A stretch of 64,000 nucleotides of DNA, taken from assembly GCA_036346395.1 (NCBI GenBank), contig CM070603.1:28863045-28927044 (forward strand), given 5' to 3'. Numbering within the stretch: the first letter of the stretch is position 1; every line of letters begins with the position of its first letter. Below, in pieces: positions 35,523-48,166 of this stretch. Position numbers and translations under genes: made by a program. Under the pieces are notes generated by a model. The model saw nothing but the letters and a program-made list of their open reading frames with translations. It made no database searches and was not told the DNA's origin. The stretch comes from Hsuehochloa calcarea. Lineage: Eukaryota > Streptophyta > Magnoliopsida > Poales > Poaceae.

Positions 35523-36964
35523 TGTCACACCCCAAATTTGTAATTTAGAATCCACTATATCAACTTGTGGCATTCCCTGGATCTGTAGATAGCACACACA
35601 TATACATTCTTAGATCAATCACATACATCGCAAACACAGCCAAGTATATTACATAACCGACCGTGCGGCACACGGTTTTACAAAAGGGGGCACAATGGCC
35701 ACAATAACACAAGATTTAGAGTACAGAGTAAGGGATAAGTGTGAAAGTAAAAGAAATAGTAGTGGATCCATTCACTCTGCTCACAGGAAAGCGACTGGCA
35801 GTCCCGGCCTAAGCTTCATCGTCCTCACCACCGTCGGGTCCAGCTGCCACGTAGTAGTCGTCAGGGTCCTGGTCGAGTGACTCTGAAAGATTATATTGGA
35901 CGAGCCTGAGTACACAATCGTACTCGCGAGACAACACATAATGCAGTTTATTATAGATGCAAGTCTAGTCAAGAAAGGTTCAGAGTTCTTTTATTTGCAT
36001 GAAGCCAAATTTGAATTAGATCAAGTATTAGAAGATCCTGCGACTTAGCATTTTTAACAACAGATTTTATAAACTGAGTTTTATTTGGAAGGTGCTAGTG
36101 AAGATCCCATCTCCTATATATACCATCGAGTGGCTCCATCCACTCAATACTCGGGCTAACCCGTAATTACCACTCGTCCCCGACCAGGCTTTCTCAAATC
36201 CCTAGGGTCCTACCCCAGCTTTTCATTCCACACCCACACACAAATGGTTTTATAAAAATGTAAGCTAGTTCAAGCGAGTTCCCAGCACCGCTCTTGACTG
36301 TGAGCACGACTATCTAGATAGTTTTCTTACTCTACAGAGTTCGTACACTTTTCCCACAAGAGATATTCAACTTATAATGTCACTGACACACTTCCAATGG
36401 TTTGCGACTAAGTTGATTATCACAAGTCCTTTACAATGCACTCCCCAATGCAACCCCACACTGCTAGGCTTCACCCCTTGGGCTATGCCCCCGGGGGTCT
36501 CCATTTGCACCATTGATTATCTCATGTGCCTCTACCCATATGCACGCCACATATCCACCAATGACGAGGTTGCAAGGAGCGAACAAATTAGTTAGCCAAG
36601 TCTTACCCATTATAGAATTGTGGTCGTACTATTTTTACACGAGAGGTCATCACCAGAACTCGGTCCTTTATTGACTTGGGCGGTGCATCCACATACCCCA
36701 CCGATGTACATCACCAACACCAGCCACTCTTCCCATCCGCCCAAGTTGAAATCGGTTTTTTAGGTTTTGGTTTATTTTGAAAATAACCTTTAGTCCAACA
36801 TACCAGCCAGGCTCCCAACCTCGACTGCCCAAATCTAGTTTTCATTAAGACATTAACTATGAACTAGACCAATATAGTTGTATAAATCATAGCAATGTAA
36901 TTTTATAATTTAAAGCAACATAATTTGCAAAGATTGGGTGCAATATGATCAAAGTATTGACTTG

Positions 36965-37390
36965 CACTACTACAGAAAACCTTATCACAGACGGTTCGGA
37001 ATCGTCATCACAGACGGTTTTTGAACCGTCTGAATTTTTATGTCTGTGATAACAGGCGGTTATCACAGACGGTTTTTAACCGCTCGTGATAAGTTTAACA
37101 GACGGTTTTTAATAGAACCGCTCAGTGATATCGAAGTATCACGCACGGTTCTATTACCAAACCGTCAGGAATTGAAGTATCACGCATTTGGTTCTATTAC
37201 TAAACCGTCTGTAATACTTCATAATCAGAGACGGCTCTAATAAAAACCGTCTGTGATACTACATAATCACAGACGGTTTGAGCTAAGAACCGTCTATGAG
37301 GCTTGCATATCACGAGCGGTTCTTGGTTTAAACCGTCTGCGATTACCTAGTATCACACACGGTTTTGAAAAAACCGTCGTGATATGTCCT
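36965..37390. repeat. Left subterminal array of CACTA D
   Basis: About ten palindromic units. Several are irregular: ATCACGCACGGTT, ATCACGCATTTGGTT or AACCGCTCGTGAT stand where the consensus is ATCACAGACGGTT / AACCGTCTGTGAT. Confidence 0.88.
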
Positions 37391-37888
37391 TTCACTAACT
37401 AGTTTTTGTCGTATTTTCACTAGCCTCGTGAATTGCTAGCCATTCCTCTGAAAACAAACAAGCGTAAACAATGACATCACAGATTATTGTTGACAACTCA
37501 AAGTGATCATTTAACTCAAAATCAATTACAAACGAATAAGTAGAAACAACTACATCACGATTATTGTTGACAACTCAAAGTGTTCATTTAACTCAAAATC
37601 AATTAAAAAGAATGTTTCAAGTATTGTCGCTAGAGTTACAAATTGAATTACAACTAGTCAAAGTGAGTTACAATATTGAATCAATTACAACTAGTCGACG
37701 ACGTGAAACTCTCCGTCGGGGTTAACGATTTCCGACTTGATGAAGCTGCAGAGCAACCCTCGAACATGTGTGACCTCGTTCTTCCGAGTGCTTTTAACTC
37801 TAGGTTCAAGTCCTGTCGCTAGCAAGAGTAAAGTAGTAAGAATATATATTTAAATTTATAATTAGAAAATAACTATAGCGAGATTGAC

Positions 37889-40604
37889 CTACCCGGGATC
37901 GTGTGTCGTGGAATTAATCAATAGCCGCATATGATGGCATACGAGAATGCGCATAGGTGATCTTGTTTTTCTTGGCGATCGCAAAAATGGATATACATAT
38001 ATAGGTACAATCGATTCGAGATGTACCGAGTATGATATATTATTATTGTGTTGTATCGCGCATCGAAATCGCATCTTGTGGGTTAGTGTGGCGCTGTTCC
38101 TTTGTATAAACCTCCTCGGCAACATAGCCGATGAACGCCTACATGATTCCAAAAGTTATCCTCGTCCATTTCAAATGAAGGAAGACTACAATACAATTAT
38201 GTGCGGAGGAAATGATCGTACCTTTCGAGTATTCCTTTAAGAAGGGTGAAGTGATGGTTTTGTTGAGTAGAGAATCAAGGTACAATACCATGTTCCTCTT
38301 TGGCACAATAATCACAAGAATCCAAAGGAACCTACTCATGTATGTCGCTATAGTCATAAACCTATATATGTTCAAACGAATTTTGTGTAGCAAGTAGTGA
38401 AGCACTTACTTACGGTTGTACGGCACCATTATGTACTCCTTGCCGCTCGAGCAAGCAATCCCATTTTTATGTAATTCTCGACGTAGGATGCGCCTTGGTT
38501 TATTGTTTGCTCGAGATCACGTATGGTCGAGGAAACCCACCGGTTCGTTGATTCGACGGGCACATTTCATAATGTATCCGCACGTAAGGAATGAGTTGTG
38601 ATATTTATCGCTATCATGTGAGTGTAGAAATTGATTGTACACACTTACGTTGTCCAACATCGTAGAAGTGAGGCGCCGAGGCGCTTAGGTTGTATAGGTC
38701 GAATAAGTCCTCGAAGCCCACGACAAAGTGGCCCGCCTCGTGATGAAAATGCTCGCTCCGTGTCCGACGATTCCAAGATGGCTCCTCCTCTTGGGTCTTG
38801 CGCATGTACCACTCATGCAAAGATTGACAAGCTAGTCCCGAGCCTGTTAGTTCTTTGTCGAGACCAACGGATATCCAAGGGAGTATTGCCCGGCTTGGCG
38901 CGCTGAATCTTCTTCGATATCGATTTGCGTAACGAGACTCTGCGATACGCCTTCTTTGGAGATGACTCGTGGACCGATATGGTGACACGCTTGTCTTGTC
39001 CCTTCGGCGTCTTCTCGACGGAACCGATGAGGCGGGCTTCAAGCGAAGGTCGGGCGGACTCATCGAGGGTCCTATTGAGAGGCAAAGGGTCGTGGCGATA
39101 TCGCGCCATCGCAGGTCCGGCGATGTCCTTCTTGGGCCATCGGATAAAAGTGTGCACGGCATCCCCTAGTGTTGTGATTTCTTCGTTCGGGAATTTCCAA
39201 TAGGATGGCCATGAAATTGTCATGTACCATGTCCACCGCACTCGGCGTAACCTCGCGCCACCGGGCACCGTCTTTGCTCGCTTCTTCCCGGTATGGATAC
39301 ACCATACCCCGCCCTCAATAGCAATCGACCCAACCATCCTCACTTGAGCTTGCGGGCGTCGGCTCCTACAAAGCGGTACACAATTAGCTAAGGCGTCCTA
39401 TATGTCTATATTTGGAGCATTCCGAGATGTACATTACCTCGATGTCGCCGATCGGTAATTGCACGTCGTCATGTCCAGATTATGTGGACGCGACGCCATC
39501 TCGATGTTGAGGAGGACTTGCTCCCAAATTAACAGGGTGGCTTGCGATTCATGAGTTCATTTACTTGGTTACAGTAAACTTGTTATTTGTCCTTGAAATT
39601 TTTCAATAATGACATGTTCCACCAGCGTCGTCTTGGTCCTTGGATCTCTTCCTACTCCTATATGTGGCGGAGTCGTGTGGGAATCCATCCTCCAAGGTAC
39701 GTAAACCCCAACGCCTCGCGTGCGACCAGGTGCTCCTTGTTTCCTGGGCGTAGATAGTACATCCTTCTCCCCGCCCACTTCGAGGAACCTTGGGAAGATG
39801 CGAAGTCAATGCTTCTGCAAGAGGACATCATGTTATTATAGACACCATGAAGTTATAGACTTATTAACAACTAAGTGGTTCGACATATTTACCAGCGCTG
39901 GGACACCGCCTCGTCTGCTCGGTTTGCGAAAGAGATGTCGCCCGAAGACGTGGCCGATGCCCTCGCTCTTAACTGTGCTCGAGCACGCTCGTCGAGATCC
40001 CAAAAACGGTCGGGCAATGGTCTCGCCCTCCGCCGCCCACTTCGTGGCTTTACCGCGTACCAGTGTGCCGAGTTTGTGGGGTGAGTGTTTTGGGCACGAG
40101 AGCTCAGGCGCCGCACTTTGCTCCCGAAATTCGGCCGTCGCCTTCATCTCGCACGAAGGCATCCCATGTATCCCGCGACAAGAAAGGATACTTCGTGAAG
40201 GGCGTCCACCCGTGTTCACGCATCGCGTGACAAGCGTGCTCTTGAAGGTCCTCCACGCGTGGCACATCGCGAGCGGCGCGCGTGCCATCGCACACGTGTC
40301 CGGTCCGCCGGGGAAAGTGAACGAGGCGTAAAGCTCACCACAACCGGTCTCTCAGACATCCGCCGACACTTCCGTGTTGGGGTGGTTATGGGGACCCGCT
40401 CTTACAAGTACCCCGCAGACGGTCCGAATCTTGCACCGCGTTCTTGGGACTCGGCGGGATCCCGACATCACCGACCTCCGTGATCGCCATGTGGCCCGAT
40501 GGCAATTTAGAGATTCCTCTGCCATCTCGCTTGTACCACCTTGATCGGAGATCCAGACGCATTTAGCGACGCGTGCGACGGCGCGAAGACGGTGCCTCTG
40601 TCAT
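37889..40604 (-). pseudogene. CACTA D gene 2: Transposase_24-like N-terminus plus Ulp1-like protease
   Basis: The reading starts at ATG 40604, aligned with the better-preserved copy in E. The N-terminal part resembles Transposase_24 (Ptta/En/Spm) proteins: RAPLAMCHAWRTFKSTLVTR, NTGGRPSRSILSCRG, an ACSSTVKSEG region and VPWRMDSHTTPPHIGVGRDP (39569-39778). The middle part has FIRWPKKDIAGPAM (about 39100-39150), and HHEAGHFVVGFEDLFDLYNL lies at 38614-38800. The C-terminal protease part has FLWILVIIVPKRNMVLYLDS (about 38250-38320): the catalytic His is Leu, the Asp is kept. In another frame, LCAF at about 37945-37955 keeps the Cys. Many frameshifts make it inactive as read. Compared with C, CAG/CTG triplets are often replaced by CG-containing variants. 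Confidence 0.75.
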
Positions 40605-42790
40605 CTCGTTAACTTGCTATCTATATAAGTTACGTGCGCAATGATTACTCACAAGGCACTTTCATATATCTCACAATTGCATGAATAATCAAGTATGGTG
40701 TGGAGGCATGCAATTTCTAAAACAGCTTTTCCTTAAATGATATTTTTAGGCTCTCATCCCCTCCCGTCCCCCTTTGATTGTTGGCCATGATCTTACAAAT
40801 AATATTAGATGTCATCTAATTTCTAAAACAGCTTTTCCTTAAATGATATTTTTGTTAATAAATTAATGTTTGATACCTCACAAAAAAACACTTATGTTAC
40901 TTCTTTAGGTAATTTTTATGGTATTACAACCCATCTATTCTATCAAAGATTTTTCATATATATATATGGCAATCCACGTGTCACGCATATGAGGGTCATG
41001 GGGCACATAACGGTGGCATGTGGAGTGGCAACATAGGAGGCACATAACATTGAAGGGTCCTAACATAAATAAGGTAAAATGGTATGCAAAGAAGATCTAC
41101 ATAGAAATATTTGTCGATACACTAGTACAAAACATGTTATCTCGATGCTTCATCACGGATGCATGAATAAATCAAGTATGGTGTGGAGGCATGCAATTCA
41201 TCGCAACAAAAGTAATGGAACTTCTATGTGTATAGTATATACTTGTTTACGCTCATAAGCATATACATGTGTATACTTGAGGTGTACATAAATCTCCGAT
41301 TATAGTATTGCCAAATCAAGAAGAAATATGCTATCACATGTAGAGCTCAAATCTGAATATGCTATCACATCAATTTGAATATATGACAATTATTATCACA
41401 GAGCAATTCCAACAGAGCCCACAAAAGTCACTTTGCAATATATATATCTCCTAGTACTAACAAATCAATTTCAGACTTGACTTAGTACAGCATATATATA
41501 CTCAAAGTGATACTTAATAATTGAATACAAAGATACCCTTCAAATCAGGGATCAGGGGAAGCACATAGCACATGTTTGGGGAGACATGATAACCTTCAAA
41601 TCAAGATCAATAAGCCCATAGGCTGAAGATAATTGAAATACCCCCACAGAATAGCAGTGTGCAAAATATCAAGGTGTAGCAATGCATACGTTGTTGAATC
41701 TTTCAAAAATCAAAAGCACCGAGAACAAGTCCAAATACAACCTAGAAGTTCCAATAGCATAATATCCCTCCCATATATCTGAAATAAAAATTGAATACTC
41801 TGATGATAGCAACACTGATCTAACCTAGCATATATCTCCACCAAGGCATAGCTGATCTCATTCTCCTAAAACACTGAAGGCAATTTTAAAAGGGAGTCTG
41901 GTACTTCGATACATTTCTTATGACTATCATAGTCATTCACTGCCCTTTATGTGCATCTAAGGGCCTGATTGGTTTGCAGCATAAGGTTGTCCCGCCTAAC
42001 CTTAGGTGCGCTAAAGCTATTTATGCGTGTGTTTGGTTCGTTGTCACAACTGTGACTTGTCACACTTTCTTAGCCCCATGAGGCCATGACCCGCATGTTA
42101 TAGACTCATTTTTTTGCCTAAGTTTGCCACACTTGTGGCGCAGAATTTTGTTGCCAAAAAAGTGTGGCACACCACACCTGACTAAGGTTAGTTATGGAAA
42201 ATTAGACATCAACCAAACAAGCCCTAAATCTCCAACATTCCAAGGCAACTAACTGTGCCTTCTCATTGGATTTCATTTTCCTTGTACAGATCTAACATCA
42301 ACCATATGATTTATTCTCGCTATCATGTTCCTTCCGAGAGAATGTGGATACAAAATATATCTCAAACAACATATTTGCAAGATAATTTGAAATACAAGAC
42401 CCTAAAAAACTAAGGCCATTATATCAAGGCTCGGGATGCTAATATGGGTGTATAACTAGTAGATACCGCCAAGCACAAACTGGCAAAACATATTTTACTT
42501 TCTTGAATGATGTGTTCAGTTCTCCACATGAAACTAAAGATAGGGAACCATCATTAAAAGTCATTCCACACAAAAGCCCAAGGGTTTGCTCCATAGTTCA
42601 ACATAAGGCATGCAAATATAATGGAATCTAACTACAATGCTATGAAACATATATCGACTCTATGGTTTAATTCAAGATTGCACAAAAGTCACTTTGCAAT
42701 ATATATATCTCCTAGTGCTATGTGCCTATGGGAGGGATCAGGATCAAGATACCTAGACTAACCCAAATGCAACCTTTGGTTTTCATCCTT
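40605..42790 (-). other. Long intron-like region of CACTA D gene 2
   Basis: AT-rich DNA separates the GC-rich leader from the gene 2 coding start. It contains a 36-bp direct repeat (40712-40747 and 40818-40853), another of about 35 bp (40680-40715 and 41162-41198), and an exact 36-bp repeat (41420-41455 and 42681-42716). A MITE occupies 41961-42224. No coding sequence is recognised. Confidence 0.55.
41961..42224. mobile_element. Tourist-like MITE
   Basis: A 264-bp element has ends GGGCCTGATTGGTTTG and CAACCAAACAAGCCC and is flanked by TAA on both sides (41958-41960 and 42225-42227). The TIR and the 3-bp TWA-type duplication fit Tourist/Harbinger-related MITEs. It has no coding capacity. Confidence 0.82.
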
Positions 42791-42793
42791 ACT

Positions 42794-42985
42794 CACCGGT
42801 CTCAAGGGGCGGGGCGGGCGGCACCGACGAAGGCGGGGACGAAGGGAGGCGCGCCGGCCTGAGGCGAGGACGAAGGGAGGTGGCGCTGGCCTGAGGTAGG
42901 GACGAAGGAGGCGGCTACTGGCCTGAGGCGGGACGAAGGAGGCGGCGCTGGCCTGAGGCGGAACGAAGCGAGGCGGCCTGTAAAC
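42794..42985 (-). other. GC-rich leader of CACTA D gene 2
   Basis: Imperfect repeats of GGCCTGAGGCGGGACGAAGG (period about 35-40 bp) on the plus strand. On the minus strand they could encode a Pro/Ala/Arg-rich peptide. It lies between the internal repeat array and gene 2, as in C and E, so it is probably the first exon or promoter-proximal leader. Confidence 0.6.
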
Positions 42986-43021
42986 CCTCACGGCAGAGAA
43001 GTGTGAAAAAGCAGAGTGTGC

Positions 43022-43335
43022 ACAACCGCTCGATGATAGAATGTACTTATATACATGGATATCACGACGGTTCTATGATAGAACCGTCAGTGATAATGCA
43101 TCGCGACGGTTCCATAATAGAACCGTCAGGATAAAGAACTATCACGCACGGTTCTATTATGGAACCGCTCGTGATAACTTAGAAAGGGAAACCCTAATTT
43201 TAATATCACAGACGGTTCCATAACTGAACCGTCTGTGATATGTTGATACCACAGACGGTTCATTAATAGAACTGTCTGTGATATTAAGTATCACAGATGG
43301 TTCTGTTATAGAATTGTATGTGATATCTCCCAGTG
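43022..43335. repeat. Internal (third) subterminal-type array of CACTA D
   Basis: About five palindromic units of the TATCACAGACGGTT type lie 5 kb from the right end of the element, between the two genes. The left half is irregular (AACCGCTCGATGATAG, ATCGCGACGGTT), the right half regular. Confidence 0.88.
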
Positions 43336-43854
43336 AACCGTCCATCGCTAGATCAACGATCCAAGTTCATCCACGTCGATTTAATTTTGGATTTTCCCGA
43401 GAAGGCTTATTTGTCATCCGAAAAATACAATTTAATTCAAAATGCATAACTTTTTCTCTCAGAACTATTTTTGAGTGAATCCAATTTTTTGGATTCCTCT
43501 ATTAATGAGCTTACTGTGAAAATTAGTTTGGAACATGTTACTATTTCCAGAAAAGTTACTTATGCATTTTACTTTTGCTCATTTCAAGGCTTTGAAAAAT
43601 CGTAGAAAGTGCATCATAGCTCCAAATGAGATGAATCCAATTGGGTTGTTCATCTCATGAGGTGCTTGATTCACTGTACCATAGCTCCAAATGAGGTGTT
43701 TAATTTTCTCATATATATCTTTTGCATTACAAGTCTGATAAACCGGGGTCTCACACGACCGACCGAGGCAAATTGACCGATTTAGCACTGGCCCATAACA
43801 CGTGACGTGTTTCCATGTTAACATCAAATTAATTACAGTGGAATATATACATGC

Positions 43855-46800
43855 TTAATTGAAATACAGTCCTTCATGATGATCGACGCGCATATAGCTA
43901 GCTTCCTCACTGGGTTCTTCCACCAGTCTGATGCCGTCTCCGAAAGGAGGCAACTCGTCAAATTGATTCTACTCTTCCTCATCCACGGCATTCTCAACTC
44001 CGAGAATCCTTCTTTTCCCATGAAGAACTACGTGGCGGTTCTTATTTGCTGGGTCCGTTACATAAAAAACTTGAACAACTTGCTTAGCGAGTACGAATGG
44101 TTCGTCCTTGTATCCGACACGTTTGAGGTCCACAGAGTGACACCGCATTTGTCGACCTTCACGCCTGCGTAAGTTTAACCCAAAGACATCGAAACAGGGG
44201 GATCTTGAAAAGTACATAGTCAAGCTCCCAAATCTCCTCTACGAACCCATAGTACGAGTTCAACCCGCGTGCCCCCGCGGTATTGAACCCTCGTGAAATG
44301 CATCTATGCGACACCGCTGCTCGGATCAGGCTCTTCATATCCCGAAATGCCGATAAAACGTGTACCCATTTATGTCGATCCTTGCCATGTCACAATTGTA
44401 AATTTTGGTCCTTTGGCCAACCATAGCGATGTTTCATCACTTGATGTCCTCCCAATGAATCGCATCTTTAACCATTCGTTGAACCGAGCGGTTGTGCTCT
44501 CGTGATCCAAACCTCCGACCGGTCGGATTCTTGCGTAACATGTCTTTGTGCTCGCCGATGTACGGGACACTTGGGTCATGTGTTGCAAGACCGTGAAATG
44601 GGCTTGCGCACGACGTATTTAGATCGGGAGTGATTTCTTTCCTTCCGATGGTCCCGATACCTCCGGTCTCCCTCATGACGAGATAGAGGCACACCTATCG
44701 GTTCCACTCGAGCCATGTAGTCGACGCAGAACTCAATGACCTCTTCGGTTGCATAACCTTCGATATCGCCCCTCGCCGAGATCGATTCCGTCGTAGGACT
44801 TGAGAATTCCCATGTATCTCTCAAATGGGTACAAATGACGAGGAACACAGGGTCGCATATCTTTATCTCTTTCACAAGGTGAACAATGAGATGGACCATG
44901 ATATCGAAAAATGACGGAGGGAAATACATCTCAAGATGACATAGAGTCGCCACCACCTCGGCTGCAGAGCGCCGAGTCCTTCGGATCGATGACCTTCGAG
45001 CAATTGAATTAAAGAAATAACACAACCTAAAGATTACCACTCGGACCTTGTTCGGCAAGATACTCCTAATCGCAACAGAAGTATTTGTGTCATCAAGACA
45101 TGACAATCATGAGACTTCATACCAATTAATTTCAAATCATCATGGAAACAAGTTTCTTAATATTGGCGGAGTAACCGACGGAACTTTCACACCATGCAAG
45201 CTTTGACACGCTTCATTTCTCTCGGCCTTGGACAAAGTGTAGCAAGCGGGGAATGTACGTTAAATCCTTTATCGGTCTCTTTCGTGCTAACTCGGTTCTT
45301 ATGTTCATATCAACCAAGTCATGTCGTGCGTTAACGCCGCCTTTTGTTTTGCCACCGATGTTCAAGAAGAGACCAATCAAGCTATCACATACATTCTTCT
45401 CCACGCATGACGTCGATGCAAGCAGTGAACTTCTAAGTGCTCCCAATAAGGCAAGTTCCAAAAATTGACCGCTTCTTCCGATGTTTTTCCGAGGGTTCTT
45501 AATTTAGATCCCTTTCCAAACACAACATCAATATCCTTAACCATATCATAGACCTCTTTCCTCTAAAAGCCCTTGAGCCGAACCGCTTCTCCTTATTTCC
45601 ATCGAATTGTTTCTTCATCTTGCGGTATGGGTGACTCACGGAAGGAACCTACGGTGGCGATATATACGATTTTTGCGCGAGTTGTTCACCATACACTCTC
45701 GGTACCATCTAAGCAAAGCGAATGACGCTTTGGCTCCTTTGTATCGAACCCGACAAGTTACCAAGGGCGGAAAATCATTGATGGTGCGAATAACATGGCG
45801 CATAAAGTGAAGTTCTCTCGCTTGTACGCATCCCATACTTGTACCCCTTCGGTCCAAAGTGTCACAAGATCTTCCAAAAATGGTGCTAGGTACACATCAA
45901 TATCGCTCCCGGTTGCTTCGCCCTTGGATAAGTAGTGATATCAAAATGTACTTCCGCTTCATACACGACCAAGGAGGAAGGTTGTACATACATAGATTCA
46001 CGGGCAGTGCTATGTCGGCCGCTCATGTTACCGAAAGGATTCATTCCATCCGTACTCAACCCTAACCTTATGTTCCTCGGTTCCGCACCGAACTCTTCAA
46101 GCTCCGATCGAAGTTTCTCCACCGCGTAATCAGCAGGTGTCTTAGCTTTCCATCTCTCTTACGCTCCTCGAGTGCCAACGCAGCAATCTTGCCTCCTTTG
46201 GGTTCGCAAATAAACACTTCAAACGTGGGATTACAGCAGATACCACAACATCTTAGCAGAGGTCCTTGCTTCACCTTAGCAGTATTTTGACGCTTGTATC
46301 GGGATGCTTTGCACACGGGACATACATGCATGTCTGCATACTCTTTACGGTAGAGGATATAATCGTTCGGACATGCATGTATTCTTTCTACTTCCATTCC
46401 CAATGGGCAAATAACCTTCTTTGCTTGATAGGTGGTCTTTGGGCAACACGCTTCTCCTAAGGATGTCCGCTAGGAGACCTAACAACGCCGTGAAACTCTT
46501 ATCGGACCAACTATTGCTTGCCTTCAATTTCAGCAGCTCAAGCACGGTTGACAACCTTGTGTATCCCGGCTTGCAGCCAGGGAACAAAGGTCTCACCGAG
46601 TCCTCCCTTAAGCTCTCGAATTTAGAAAACTCTCTCCCACTGTAGTTCTCTTCTGCATCGCGTAGCATCTGATCCAGATTGTCATCGTGCCCCCTATCCT
46701 CATCAAAAGCACAGTCCACATCCGGCAAATCGTTGAGTTCCTCGGCGATGTCGCCATTATTAACTTCGTATAATCGCTCTTCACCGTGGATCGTCCAACA

Positions 46801-47009
46801 TGTATACCCTTTTTGAAACCCTTCAATCAAGTGCGCTCGATCTGCGCGCGTTGTTAAACATCTTCAGATTACCGCAATCAATGCACGACAAGACATAAAA
46901 TTTATCCCTTCTTCAACATATCCTCGCCAATGCTCTTCTAAAATCAACCACGCCATTAATGTACTCTTGACTCACACGGTTCACACCGTACATCCAGTTT
47001 TGATCCATC
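43855..47009 (-). pseudogene. TNP2-type CACTA transposase gene of element D
   Basis: The start at 47009 gives the intact family start MDQNWMYGVNRVSQEYINGV. Then come the acidic linker and LLKLKASNSWSDKSFTALLG (46345-46830), GMEVERIHACPNDYILYR (46340-46403), AEPRNIRLGLSTDGMNPFGN (about 46010-46090), CVEKNVCDSLIGLFLNIGGK (45340-45420), DUF4218 (44576-45106, with YFFNSIARRSSIRR) and DUF4216 (43969-44223, YKDEPFVLAKQVVQVFYV). At least six frameshifts break it. An in-frame TAG follows VDEEE near 43968, the same site as in element A; C and E have Tyr there. Around 45520-45550 the gene runs through the site occupied by copia in A. Confidence 0.87.
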
Positions 47010-47029
47010 TACACTACGCATGTAACAAA

Positions 47030-47630
47030 TTAGTGTCAAATTGATTAGCGATTAATTTATAGCAAACATAAAGGGTTATAGATCGTTACCCTCGGAGCTC
47101 ACGAAGAAAATATCTAATATCTCTTGATAATCCTCACCTTCTCCTCCCTTCCCTCTCTGTCGGGGGCACAATGGGCTTCCTATTTACCAAACATACCTAA
47201 ATAGTTATGTACAAGGAGAAACAATAACTCCCTAATAGAACAAAAATGTGCAATATAATTAAACTCATTCTCCAACATTTGCATCTAAGGTTATTGAAAG
47301 AAAACTCTTCACTAGTTATGTACCACACGCGGTGGCATAGCGTAGCCATGCCTACGGCCACAACCATGATCCCTACCTCTCGACACCGATATCTATCTCA
47401 ATTGAACAATCATGCAACCCAAATATAGGCATCATCTCATACTCTTTACTAGTTATGTACCACACGCGGTGACTCAGCAAGTATGTAATAAATCAATAGT
47501 AACAACACCATTCTCAATATTCACAGTTAGCATCTACACTATCTTTTCTCCTTTCTTTTAGTCAATGCATTAACACACAATAAAATGCCAAGTCCACAAG
47601 CATCTCCAAGCTCATACCAAGATTAGAGGA
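47030..47630 (-). other. Intron-like AT-rich region upstream of TNP2 in element D
   Basis: About 600 bp lie between the TNP2 start and the GC-rich leader. A short repeat (CTAGTTATGTACCACACGCGGTG) occurs at about 47314 and 47448. No coding sequence is recognised. Confidence 0.5.
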
Positions 47631-47631
47631 G

Positions 47632-47765
47632 GAGCCGCAGTTGGAGGAGCTAGGCAGGAAATGGCGCTCGAGCGGTAGAGACAAAGTGGAAGAGGCAAAT
47701 GCGCGGTCGGCGATGGCGAAAGCGGCGATGGACACAGCTAGCGGCGAGGCGGTGAGGATGTGTCC
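47632..47765 (-). other. GC-rich leader of the TNP2 gene in element D
   Basis: This is a GAGGAGC/GGCGAAAGCGGCG-rich block just inside the right array. It is the counterpart of 15003-15180 in element A. No conserved peptide is seen. Confidence 0.5.
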
Positions 47766-47782
47766 GCCAATTTATATGAAGC

Positions 47783-48166
47783 TCAGAAATCGCTGCACGG
47801 TTCTAGTTCGAACCGCTCGTGATAGTAAATATCGCGCACGGTTCCCAATAAGAACCGCTCATGATAGATATCGAGCGGTTCTATTTAAGAACCGCTCGCG
47901 ATAATCAGAAATCACTGCACGGTTCTTACTAATAACCGTCAGGATATTACACGACGGTTCTTATTAAAACCGCTCGTGATTTCTGATTATCGCGCATTTG
48001 GTTCTTAAATAGAACCGTCTGTGTAATATCACAGACGGTTCTTAATAAGAACCGTCTGTGATAACCGTCTGTGATAGGCCGACGAAGCCCAGACAGACCC
48101 AACACAGACGGTTCCTTTGGAACCGTCTGTGATGGGCCGTCTGCTATTGCCTCTTTTGTAGTAGTG
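47783..48166. repeat. Right subterminal array and terminus of CACTA D
   Basis: The units at 47783-48000 are irregular (GAACCGCTCGTGATAG, CACTGCACGGTTC). The units at 48005-48135 are regular. The terminus CTCTTTTGTAGTAGTG ends at 48166 and is followed by TTG. Confidence 0.92.

Larger units (their letters stand above)
36965..48166 (-). mobile_element. Complete CACTA element D, composite structure
   Basis: The element is 11,202 bp from CACTACTACAGAAAACC to TTTTGTAGTAGTG, flanked by the 3-bp duplication TTG (36962-36964 and 48167-48169). Order from the left: repeat array, gene 2 (Transposase_24/Ulp1-like, minus), a long intron-like region with a MITE, GC-rich leader, internal repeat array, TNP2 gene (minus), intron-like region, GC-rich leader, right repeat array. 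Both genes are frameshifted. It is the only CACTA element in the window with both ends visible. Confidence 0.93.

Noticed and set aside
43022..43345. Reading the internal array as the right end of a separate 6.4-kb CACTA element
   Set aside because: No CACTA terminus or 3-bp duplication is present at 43345. The true ends with matching TTG are 36965 and 48166, and the same internal array exists in C and E.
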